A stretch of 64,000 nucleotides of DNA. Source: Adiantum capillus-veneris (taxonomy: Eukaryota > Streptophyta > Polypodiopsida > Polypodiales > Pteridaceae). The position numbers and the translations under genes are program-made. The stretch covers positions 76,282,872 to 76,346,871 of the forward strand of contig CM043953.1 in NCBI GenBank assembly GCA_014529385.2. Direction: 5' to 3'. The stretch's first letter is position 1; the number at the start of each line of letters is the position of its first letter. Shown piece after piece: positions 45,633 through 55,064 of the stretch. The notes under the pieces were generated by a model. The model searched no databases and was not told where the DNA came from. It was given only the letters and a program-made list of their open reading frames with translations.

Positions 45633-46697
45633 TCATTGTTTGTCTTCTTCCTGCTGCCTCTTTTCTTTTCTCTCTGCTTCCTCCTCTGCTTCTAGGTTGG
45701 CACTATGTTTCTCACTTTCTCTTCTTTCCCTGTCCAGATTTTCTTTCTCTCTTTCTGCTTCTAGGTTAGCTTCCCGTTGTTTGCAACGAATTTCTTCCAG
45801 TCTTTTAGCCTCTATATCCCTCTTTTGAATTTCAAGCAAACGTTTGACGACAGCATCAGAAAACTCATCTGAGCCTGTCTCAAACACATTATCAGCAACA
45901 TATGCTTTCCGATCATCCATTTGCAGCCAAAGAAAAAGCCAGGACTTCAAAGTTTCTATAAGGAACTTTTCCCTCTGCTCAACACTCTGGTGCTCTAGAC
46001 TGGGAGTAACAAGCCAAGTTTGTGGTGGGTTCTGAAACACTTTGTAAAAGCTATTATCGATTATAAGTGTGTTTTGGGCATTGTACCCCGGAGTGTGTTT
46101 CCAGAACAAGGATAAGTCTTTCATAAACACAGGTTTTCTCTGGATCTGCCAGGATTGCTTTGTATAGTACGCTTGAGCAAAAAACCCAGTAATCTTTGGC
46201 ACCTGCTCTTTAAAAATAGTACGGAAAATACTCATGACTTTACTATGGAGGCTTGTGCTCCATATAAACACATTAAAGAAATGCAGGCACCAATCCAAAA
46301 AAAAATTACTGTCCTTGCGACAGAACACCTGCTTATCAAGTACATCGTATTTCAGCATTTCATCTGCATATGCCGGGGGCTTTTCACCAAAGCGAGGCTC
46401 TACCACTGCCACCAAAAGACCATTCAGGTCCAGCACCAGAGCCCTTTTTTCATCACATAAACGCTTAGGCACCCATATTGGGTGCACATAATTTAGGTGC
46501 TCAATAATACTACGGGCAAGCTGTGAATATCGTTCAAGGCATTTTTCAATCTCCATTTTCTGTCTCCTTAACTGCCTGGCTTTGTGGACTCGCCATCTCC
46601 GCAATTGCTTCCATTGCATGGCCGCAGTTGCATCAGGCATGATGATTAATGCCTGTTTCTCTTCCTCTGCAGGGAAACCGCGATACGAAATGAACAA
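45633..46697 (-). CDS. Element B gene 2, NIF/FCP1-like phosphatase exon
   Basis: An open 354-residue frame. About residues 86-98 read ALVLDLNGLLVAV, the first HAD motif in the Asp-x-Asn form seen in plant NLI-interacting-factor (FCP1/SCP-like) proteins. FFNVFIWSTSLHSK (about 138-151) matches the second motif (F-I/V-WSS). TLIIDNSFYKVFQNP (about 217-231) matches the third (LIIDDS-x-x-x). Residues about 290-354 form a Glu/Arg/Lys-rich coiled coil. FCP1/SCP enzymes dephosphorylate the RNA polymerase II tail or Smad-like targets, but the second catalytic Asp is Asn here, so phosphatase activity is doubtful. An AG acceptor at about 46668 (CCCTGCAG) suggests the exon starts at EEEKQALIIM. It is the 3' exon of the minus-strand gene. 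Confidence 0.75.
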   Translation of the reverse strand: MFISYRGFPAEEEKQALIIMPDATAAMQWKQLRRWRVHKARQLRRQKMEIEKCLERYSQLARSIIEHLNYVHPIWVPKRLCDEKRALVLDLNGLLVAVVEPRFGEKPPAYADEMLKYDVLDKQVFCRKDSNFFLDWCLHFFNVFIWSTSLHSKVMSIFRTIFKEQVPKITGFFAQAYYTKQSWQIQRKPVFMKDLSLFWKHTPGYNAQNTLIIDNSFYKVFQNPPQTWLVTPSLEHQSVEQREKFLIETLKSWLFLWLQMDDRKAYVADNVFETGSDEFSDAVVKRLLEIQKRDIEAKRLEEIRCKQREANLEAEREKENLDRERRESEKHSANLEAEEEAERKEKRQQEEDKQ

Positions 46698-46867
46698 GTT
46701 TAAAAAAGAAAAACCGCAAAAATTACAATGAACTGCTGCTCAGATTTATATTGCACAAAAATACATTTTCATTGGAAAACAAAATGCATGTCAGTTACAA
46801 TACGCATTTGGGTTTCAAAATGGTCTAGCATATATAGTGAAGGGCACAACCGGGGAGGGAGCAATAA

Positions 46868-47424
46868 GTCTTACCACAATTTTTTGTAAGCTCTTGAGCG
46901 GGTGGCTTTCTTTTCACCTTTGGAGCTTTCAGCCTTGTCCGAACCACAAGCTGTGCTTGCAATGTCTTCGGGTACCTCTTCAAGGCCAACTTTTCTTTTC
47001 AACTGAGCTTTACACAAAAAATCCTCAAGAGGGCTGTTGTCACCAACTTCTTACTCATCTTCTATGTTGTCATTCTTCAAAGTTTCCCCTGAGCCACTAG
47101 CCACTTACTGCTGAGAAGATTCTGATTTGTCAGTTGCAGCAGCCATTGCTAGCACACGAGGAGCCATGACAAAAAAATCATCTTCTGAGTTCCTGCTCAC
47201 ATCACTGCCTTCCTCCGTTGTTTTCATGCTTTCATTTGGCATCTGCTAGGAGCCCTTATCCACCCCTTCACTCCTTGCATCCAGCTCAACACCCTTCTTC
47301 ATCGAAGGGTTCTCACTTGTATCCAGCTCATCACTCTCCTCGATGGAAATGTCCTCCATTACAGCCTTTCCCTTGCCCTTCGTGTCATGCACACTGCCCA
47401 CATCACGGAGGGACTGCTCCAGGC
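46868..47424 (-). pseudogene. Element B gene 2, acidic linker exon
   Basis: Starts right after the AG at 47425-47426 with the frame LEQSLRDVGSVHDTKGKGK. Continues Ser/Glu/Asp-rich through in-frame stops (near 47246 TAG, 47106 TAA, 47049 TAA) to KAESSKGEKKATRSRAYKKL, ending before GTAAGAC near 46875. The reading phase (one base carried over) agrees exactly with the RING-like exon upstream. Low-complexity acidic linker, no domain. Confidence 0.6.
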
Positions 47425-48418
47425 CTACCACAAAAAACGTGGATTAAGACTCATATAAGCATGTCATGTATGCTAGAAAATGTTTGATATGCTGTGACTA
47501 TGTGTGCGGCCTGGCATACATTGGAATCCATTATGCTTACAAGCCCAGTATGCTAATTCGAATTGCTGAGTATGCTAACTAGCATATCAAATATGCTAGT
47601 TTGCATCTGGATATGGTAGCTTACTTACTAGATTTGCCATTATGACAAACTTACTCTAGTCTGTACACTGAGCACAAGTATGCTAATTAGCGCACTAGAT
47701 ATGCTAATTAGGATACTGGGTATAATAATGAGCATACTAGGTATGCTAATTAGCATACTGGATATGCTAATTAGCATACTGGGACTGCTAGTAGCTAGCA
47801 TACAAGGACTGTCTTCAGTATGCTAACTAGCATATCTAGTATGCTAATTAGCATACCCAGTATGCTATTTAGTATTCCCAGTATGCTAATTAGAATACCC
47901 AGTATGCTATTTAGTATATCCAGTATGCTAATTAGCATATCCAATATGCTAATAAGCATATCCAGTATGCTAATCAGCATACTCAGTACGTGAATCAGCA
48001 TACCCAGTATGCTAATGAGCATTCCCACTATGATAATTAGCATACCCAGTATGCTATTTAGCATATCCAGTATGCTAATTAGCATATCCAATATGCTAAT
48101 AAGCATATCCAGTATGCTAATTAGCATACCCAGTATGCTAATCAGTATATACAGTTTTCTAGTTAGCATTTGGATATGGTAGTTAACTTCCTAGATATAC
48201 TAATATGCCAAACTTACTCTAATCTGTACACTGAGCATAGGGTATGATAATTAGCATACAAGATATTCTAATTAGCATATCCAGTTAACACACTCAATAT
48301 TCTCACTGGGTATGCTAATTAGCATACCCAATATGCTAATTAGCATATCCAGTTAACACACTAAATATTCTAATTAACACACTGGGTATGCTAATTAGCA
48401 CACCCTGTACAATCTTAC
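47425..48418 (-). repeat. Gene 2 intron filled with palindromic minisatellite
   Basis: Intron with GTAAGATT donor (48418) and GTGGTAG acceptor (47425), compatible phase. Most of 47540-48410 is 21-bp units of the form AGTATGCTAATTAGCATAC or ATGCTAATTAGCATATCC. TATGCTAATTAGCATA is a perfect 16-bp palindrome. Same motif family as the gene 1 intron. The minus-strand ORF reading ILISILGM repeats is an artefact. Confidence 0.88.
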
Positions 48419-48800
48419 CAGATGTTGGTGTGATTGGATGTCTTTGCCTTGTGGGTTTCCAACACCATTCTTGTGGTATCCTTTGCTGGCAGGTCACAGC
48501 TCTACATTTTGTCGATAAGGAGCATGCAGCTGCAAAGCAGAGAAAGTGGTAGCTATGCCCACAGGGAATCTTGACCGTGGCGGAGATTCCCTTTACTTCA
48601 AGTGGCAAACTGCAGCCACTGCACGGGTTGATCATCGTCCCATCGCATACCCCTTCTATACTTTCTATAAAAGTGCCCATAGCCATATTACACAGGGCAG
48701 TGGGAATGGAGGAGCCTTGTAGCATCTTGCTCATGTGCATTAGGAGCTGTAGTTGACCTTCACATGCATTCACTTTTGCTTCCATAACCTCCACATTAAC
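48419..48800 (-). CDS. Element B gene 2, RING-like zinc-finger exon
   Basis: After a GTGCAG acceptor (48801) the frame reads VNVEVMEAKVNACEGQLQLL, then MINPCSGCSLPLEVKG, VKIPCGHSYHFLCF, STKCRAVTCQQRIPQEW. The Cys/His pattern C-x2-C ... C-x-H-x2-H-x2-C ... C-x4-C resembles a RING-type or RING-variant zinc finger, usually E3 ubiquitin ligases. The exon ends in the donor at 48418. No stop within it. Confidence 0.62.
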
Positions 48801-49735
48801 CTGCACACCAAAAAAAAGAGGAGCATGGTAAGTACATAGTTTGTTGTGCAAGAGTGTCCTCACTGTCAGCAGATGCCAAACCTTCCAATGTCTCTTTAAA
48901 TGTCTCCAATTTTACTTTACACTCTATTTCCCTCTTTGCATCCACGTTGTCGCTCTGTAGTAACCTCTGTAATTCATTTTCAGCGTCATGAATCTTTTGT
49001 CTCATAGCAAGCACAATTGGGGTGACCCTAGCATTGCTTGCTTGGACAACCCTCGCAGCTTCAAAGTCTGATTTTTCAGTTAGAAGATGTTCTTTAGCAT
49101 CTTGCAGTTGTTTTTGCTGAGAATTTCAGAGGCAGCCTTTATGTGCTGCAAATTCTCAACGCCAAAAAATGATAGGCTTTCAGCCTGCTGATGAGTGTTG
49201 TGGCGAGAGATGGGTGTCTCCTTGGTATCCTCCTTCATTTCAGCTTGCGCCTCCTCGATGTTTAGACATACATTGCGCATCCTCCACTTTTTGACATGGG
49301 CCTCGTAGTACCCTTTCTCTCGGAGGTCCTGCAAATGCTGGATAGCGAATTCAGCCCAATTGAATTGCATGGCTGAGCTACTTGCAATTGCCTCCGGGAT
49401 GAATTCTTTTACAAACCCCTTGGCAAATGCAGAGTTGATCTCCATGTTTGTTGGGGGCTTCTGGTACACCTTGTAATGCAGTTGTATCCCCTAGTCGAAC
49501 ATATCAGTACGCAAACAACTACATTTAATGCAATAGTGACTACGATTCTTTGACTCTCTGAAAACACTGAACCACTCCACATCATTGATCTGATCCCACC
49601 TCGCTAGTTTGGGGTTGGCACCAGCCAGGGAGAGGCCATGAACATCATTGAACTCTTCTGTTGTAATACACAACTTTCTCTATACTGGGACTGTAAACTT
49701 TGGAGCTTTCCATCGGCCTGCACACCCCCAATGTC
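48801..49735 (-). pseudogene. Element B gene 2, central exons
   Basis: Coding runs from about 49717 (WKAPKFTVPV before a TAG; CITTEEFNDVHGLSLAGANP; WDQINDVEWFSVFRES) through an in-frame TAG at 49491-49493, then YQKPPTNMEINSAFAKGFVK and FNWAEFAIQHLQDLREKGYY to 49080. A 1-2 nt frame change then gives FEAARVVQASNARVTPIVL and a helical segment to about 48865. An AG acceptor (GTGTGCAG) lies just before 49717. No known domain recognised. The two TAG codons and the frame change mark decay. Confidence 0.55.
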
Positions 49736-49985
49736 ACAAGATTAGCAGTAGGAAAGTGCAGTATTGAGCACTTCCTTCCAATTTCAAGGTTCAAATCAAA
49801 CACTGGTTTGTGCTTCTTGAGCCAGACTTCGACTTGAGCGATTGTATTTCAAGTGATTGTTCACAAGATGTCCTACTGCTAAAGCCGACATCAATGGACA
49901 ACTCTCCAACCAAGACAGCACCAGCAACTATCCTCGCAAATCATAATGAGGTAGAGAGAGAGAGAGAGATATAGAGAGAGAGTAC
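49736..49985. other. Gene 2 first intron, with (AG)n tract
   Basis: From donor GGTACTC (49985) to the acceptor before 49717. Contains AGAGAGAGAGAG at 49951-49985. Confidence 0.5.
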
Positions 49986-50214
49986 CTGAGTCATCCTTCC
50001 CCTTTGTATGCAAGGTATTTTCCATTGGGGATGCTAGGGAATCAGAGAGCTTCACCCTTTTTCAGGGCAGAGAAGAAGCAGCAGAAAGTTCAGCCCTCGA
50101 CTTTGTTTTTGGTTCTCTCTTACCTCTGGCCCCGGCGCCCCTCTTACCTTTGGCCCCTGCGTCCCGCTTCTCTCCATGCATGTTGACTGTCCCACTCCGC
50201 TTCTCTCCACGCAT
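49986..50214 (-). pseudogene. Element B gene 2, first exon, basic N-terminus
   Basis: ATG at 50214 opens MRGEKRSGTVNMHGEKRDAG, with a repeated GEKR motif, then KGKRGAGARGKREPKTK and, after a TGA near 50074, KRVKLSDSLASP and TLHTKGKDD before the donor at 49985. Two basic clusters look like nuclear localisation signals. The start lies about 170 bp inside the right inverted repeat, as expected for the first gene of a compact transposon. Confidence 0.5.
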
Positions 50215-50381
50215 TTTGACTGCCCCACTCCCCTCAGAGTAACACTGCGTAAATGGTCAGGAAAGTGGATTCAGGGTGGTCTCCCTATTTTGAAATATTT
50301 GATGGATTCCCACATGTTTGAAAAGTTACACTCTCATTATGCTTACAAGATATGCTTGTTGCCACATGATAACTAGCACAG

Positions 50382-50414
50382 AAAGCATGAAAGTTAACAT
50401 GCTTACACCCTTAA
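50382..50414 (-). repeat. Right inverted repeat of element B
   Basis: Reverse complement of 31874-31907 with about two differences. Confidence 0.75.
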
Positions 50415-50511
50415 GTGCAGTGTAGTTGTGAGTGACTCCTTGCACAATGTTGTTTTCTCCTTCTGTCTTGGAATCTGAAGAGAAGAAAAAGTTAGATTTT
50501 GTCTTAATGTA

Positions 50512-50841
50512 TTAAAGATAATCAAAGTTCATCCATTTAGTAAGCACCTGTCTATTGTTGAGACTGAATGCATACAATTCCGGCAAAAGTGGAAGTTCTT
50601 CACATGTAAGATCTACCCTGAGTTGTGCAAGAGTTGTGCTTGACATTGTCTCCATCACAGTAAGTAGGCTGTCTCGAAAGTAGAGCTCCATTGATAAAGG
50701 TTTGTTCTCGAGTCTATACTTTGTATCTTGGTCGAGTGGAATAAGCTTCCCACTAAGAAGATGATATCTAATATAGTAAAACGACACTAAGAAATTTTGA
50801 GAGCTTATAATGAACTTGCAAATTATAGACTTCTTTTGCAA
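50512..50841 (-). CDS. Hypothetical ORF
   Basis: 109 residues with YHLLSGKLIPLDQDTKYRLE, SMELYFRDSLLTVMETMSST and EELPLLPELYAFSLNN. Protein-like composition, no recognised family. It probably continues the interrupted frame at 51802-50951 as a further exon. Origin unknown. Confidence 0.35.
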   Translation of the reverse strand: MQKKSIICKFIISSQNFLVSFYYIRYHLLSGKLIPLDQDTKYRLENKPLSMELYFRDSLLTVMETMSSTTLAQLRVDLTCEELPLLPELYAFSLNNRQVLTKWMNFDYL

Positions 50842-50950
50842 AATACAGATTTTTCTATGTGATTGTTTCCTATCCTAATTATCATCTAAAAAGTCCAAAC
50901 AGCTCTCAGACTTGCAAATGAACATTGTTGCGGTAGTTCTTATTTGCTCA

Positions 50951-51802
50951 TCAAAGAAAAAAATCTACAAAACACTTCAAGAGGCATAAATAGTGCGAGT
51001 TGAACTGTTTTGTGGCAATTGAATACTTGAGGGACTTTTGTATATCCTGAAACAACTTATTCCTAAAGCTTTCACTAGTTTGCGAAGCTGGCAAGGACCA
51101 ATCCCTGCTGTCAAAGGATGGAAGTGACAAAGGAGCTACACGACCCCAACCAATGGAATTTTTTGGTTCCACATATGACATATCATAAAAGAATATACCA
51201 TTATCTTCAAGCTCCTTGTGTTGTCTTCCTCGGTACATTTGCTCGCCAATAAATGCATGGAAAGCATCAAAAATCCCAGCTATGTTCTCAACTAGTTGCC
51301 AATCTATCCTATTCGATGGATAAATATCTGAAACATACCAAATATGATATCCACCACTTAACCTTCGAATATAATCATGCACTAAGCGAGATGCTCAAAA
51401 TAAGTTACAATTGGGTCGATGCCTTGGAAAACTTGGAGAAGATCTTTGCAACCTCAAGTCTGCATGCTGGAAAGCATGTTGTATGAGGACCTCTTTCCCC
51501 TGCTTGCTTTGTGCACACACTTTAAACTCTTTAAATTGTCCCTTGAAAGCCTCCACAAAATCATTGCGTTGCCTCCTCTTCCTCCTCCTAGTTTTCAGTA
51601 GAACCCAACTTCCGATAGTCATTCGAGATGGTATCCATGCTTGATCATCTGTAGTATAACTGTTAAAAATGTTAAAAGAGTCAATGGTAGTGCTAGGCCT
51701 TCGAGAAGAAGTCATGGTGTGCACTAGAATACACAAAAAGGTTAGCGCAAATATGAAAAAGAAAAGAAGTTTTGAGAGGGAATTAGAGCTACTGAAAGTC
51801 AT
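50951..51802 (-). pseudogene. Hypothetical protein with one in-frame stop
   Basis: One frame of 284 codons with TGA at 51395: an N-terminal hydrophobic stretch (SLSKLLFFFIFALTFLCILV), then TMTSSRRPSTTIDSFNIFNS, KTRRRKRRQRNDFVEAFKGQ and, after the stop, DYIRRLSGGYHIWYVSDIYP, WQLVENIAGIFDAFHAFIGE, FFYDMSYVEPKNSIGWGRVA. Residue quality is high but no family is recognised. The real start may be the internal Met of MTSSRRPS. Downstream of 52032-52760 on the same strand, so possibly part of the same retroelement-like unit. Confidence 0.4.
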
Positions 51803-52031
51803 ATTTGGGCGGGAACAAATATACTAGATAGAGTCTTCAATGAAAGTTCTGAAATTCCTCGGTACAGAGTTAGTACGACTTATGGAATTTATGCCTTGAA
51901 AGCGTGAAATTGTGCATTTTGATGAACAAAAATAATATTTCCTCCCTGTTTTTAAAAAGAGCTTGACTCCAAAATGTCAATTTTCAACGTAACATTAGCC
52001 TCTTCCTCATTGGTTGAGCGCCACTCTCTCT

Positions 52032-52760
52032 CTAGAACTGAAAGGCCCAAAAGTGAGTCCAACGTTCTCCTAATGAATCCCTAAACAGGTAGGTTGGTAG
52101 ATTTGTTGAACCCTTATCTTTGATCTTGAAGATACAGATGATCTTCATGGGTGTTATTTGTCCTAATTTGGCATACGGAGTCCATAAAAGATCTTTTACG
52201 TTTCTATCCTCCCAACAATAGACTCCGATCCTAGGATTATCCGTACTAAGCCGTTTCAAAGGCTTCAAATCAACTTGATCGTATCCCTCAAATTCTAAAG
52301 TAGGTGGCCCTTCTTTTGCTGCTATATCTAGAATTATGGTGTTTATTTATAACCCCCATTTGTCTATCACGTCAGGGTTTTCGACTTGTAAATACTGAGT
52401 TCCGTTTGTATCCATGTACATTTTTCCTTGTTTGTTTTCCGTGACTTCTTCTTCAAACTCAATACCATGGTCATGAATGCGAATAGCATACTCTTCGTTA
52501 GGATCAAGATAAACTTGAGCTCCATGGCGATTAGTGTTATAAAAAGAGAGTATATGCTTATAGCGCACTGTTGTTCCGGTTTCTGAGTGAGTTGAGTAGA
52601 AAGACATTTCAGATGTTGAATGCAAAAAAGTGTTTGAGGCTTCGTCAAGGATAGTGTGCAAGTAATTGCCCTGGTTCACACTTTCTTTGGTGGATACTCT
52701 ACTGGAGGTTTCTCCAAATATTCCTGGGTTTCCTAGTACACGACCAGATCTAAGGTTCAT
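52032..52760 (-). pseudogene. Hypothetical retroelement-like ORF
   Basis: One frame from MNLRSGRVLGNPGIFG through HGAQVYLDPNEEYAIRIHDH, a TAA at 52347, and then KRLSTDNPRIGVYCWEDRNV and TPMKIICIFKIKDKGSTN to 52032. It is preceded on the minus strand by a 1.8-kb AT-rich leader that also occurs downstream of an Athila-like primer site at 58363. That suggests the first ORF of a retroelement, though no zinc knuckle or known Gag motif is visible. Confidence 0.4.
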
Positions 52761-54610
52761 AAAGACTTGTGAAGCCCTGGATAGAGTACTTACTGTTGGA
52801 TTGACTTGTTGTCAACTTCTTCCACTTGACTTGATTGCAATTTCTGACAAGCTACCAATTCCTTGTCTGCAACCTGATTTCTGTATCAATTTTGATCAAG
52901 TTAGCTATTCTTTCGCAAACATTGTATAGTTTTTGCTAACTATTGTGATTGGTCTATGTGTATCACTTCAAATCAAGCTAATTGAGTCAACAGTTGAGAC
53001 TTTCAGACCCTAATTTTGCAAAAGTTCAAAGGACTAATCTACAACCTGAAAACTGAGTGAACATGTACCATTTTGGATCCGATTGAACCCAAAATTTCCC
53101 GATGGCCTTGTATTATGTTGGTTTAACACTTTACAAGTTCAAAAGCCAAAATTGGTGTCTCTGTGTTTCAGTAGTAAATAATCGTGATTATTTACTGTTG
53201 TCAAATTTTTCCACTTTTTGGCTTGGTTTGCCAAATATTCAATTTGTTAAGGTCCTTGGATAAGTTTCACTAAGTTTGGACAAAATGTGTTCAAGTTTAG
53301 CAACTGTTTCGTGCCCGCAGACTCTGATTTCAAGAATCTGGCTTAAGTCTCACTTTTGTGATCCAAATTTCACCAAAATTGATTTCTATGGTCTACTTGA
53401 TACGCTTGACCTTGTGGTATACTCAAATGTGCAAGATTATCATTTTTTCACAATTATTTACTCCAACTATGTTTTTGCAAGTTTTTATTCTAATCTTGAC
53501 ACAGATCTGTTAGGTATCTCATCTTAAGCACCCTAGCCAAGTTTGATCAAGTTTGGACAATTTTTGGTTCAAATGGTCATCACTTTTATATCTATAGACT
53601 AACTTTGCAAATTTGGCCACTGTTTTCAATCCAATAATCCAAATCTGACCAAATTTGATTTATGGGCTTATTATAACATGGTAAAGCTAGTGGTATGCTA
53701 ACTTGGTCAAAAAAGTTGAAAATGGGGCAGATGTAACTAATCACGATTATTTACTTTTTGCAAATATTTGCATCTTTTTGGTCAACTGAGCATATACACA
53801 TGTTTATCACATCAATGTAAGCCTATGAACCAAGTTTCATTGAGTTTGAACAAAAAAATTTCCAATTTACACTCAAGTAGTCAGTAAAGACTTTAGTTTT
53901 TACCTAGTTTTTTGTCAATTTGGTGATCCAAATTCTTTGGTTCTTTACAAAAGATGTTTGTACACATGCACTGAGTCACTAGTATCAAGCTTGGTTCGTT
54001 TTGAGCTGAAAGTAAATAATCGTGATTATTTACTTTAGACCTAGAATGAATATTTTTTGCACTTTTTCAATGGACAGTCTTTTCATGAGCTATTTTAAGC
54101 CTATGAATCAAGTCAAAACTTAATTTGGCCTTAAATGTCAAGAAAAAGTAAATAATCTGAGTTTTTGCAAACTCTTGAAATTTTTACCTCAATGTGTCCT
54201 TGAGCTTGCCCACTGGTTCATACAACTTTTAAGCATACTCTCTAGTCGGATTGAGTGGTTTGCAGTCTTTTCGTGCTATTTCTAGCCATAGACCTAAAAT
54301 TCTGCAACTTCAAATAACAACTCACAATTGATTCTTTCAGAGAGAGCAATGTTCTGAAATCCACCTCGGATCCTACTTACCCTACTCCTAGGTTCTAATG
54401 CAATAGGGTGGTGGAAAGTGTCCACAAACACTCGTTTCTTGTTTTTTATGATTTTGAGCATTGATCTTAAGAATTGTCTCGTCTATCACTCATTTTCAAA
54501 ACCCTAATCTAATTCTACAATCCTAAAGACACTCAGCAAGTACAATTACTTTCAAGCTACCTCTACACAGCAAAAGACGACAATCTTAACACTAGTTTGG
54601 TACCAAAACA
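52761..54610 (-). mobile_element. Retroelement leader, copy 1 (no gene)
   Basis: AT-rich, no coding frame. About 54060-54595 matches 58485-59095 in inverted orientation. It contains repeated palindromes with arms AGTAAATAATC/GATTATTTACT at 53173-53196, 53738-53755 (partial), 54011-54034 and 54146 (half). In minus orientation it leads into the ORF at 52760. Confidence 0.6.
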
Positions 54611-55064
54611 AGACACTTAAGTGTCTTTTTTGAGGTTTAAAAGAAAAAATATAGCGCTTTTTTCATGAAGTATCTTATCAAATCCTTTTGGTGGAGTCTT
54701 ATACATTATATAGGGTATGTGAAAAAATTCATAGACGTTGCAAAAAGCACAATTAGACATGCCTTTACACCTTCCAAAGAAGACATGGTACAAAAGAACA
54801 GGTTCACATATAGACCAACGCGACTCCTAGTAAAAAAAAAATCTCCGCCATAAGATGTAAATTTGTGGCGTCTCTATGGAACCAAGGCAATTGACAAACA
54901 TTGGAGTTCCATACCAAAAAAATCAAATTCCACATGAAAAAATTCAGATTTGTGTGGCCTCTTTACTAAAACAGGACAGGCCGATTGTATGATCAAACAA
55001 GCACAGGCCGATTGTATGATCTTGCAACACGGCGTGCACTCGTAGGTCGTCGATCATGTCCTGC
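54611..55064. other. 3' flank of the piggyBac-like gene, no gene
   Basis: Holds a short direct repeat ACAGGCCGATTGTATGATC (54978 and 55004). No piggyBac-type terminal CCC...GGG repeat with TTAA was found. Confidence 0.5.

Noticed and set aside
47795-48169. 124-residue minus-strand ORF with ILISILGM repeats
   Set aside because: It is the 21-bp intronic minisatellite read in frame; it lies between well-placed splice sites.
51395-51802. Retroviral envelope-like protein, from the hydrophobic N-terminus
   Set aside because: One hydrophobic stretch before an internal Met is not enough. There is no second membrane segment or cleavage site, and the true start may lie after it.
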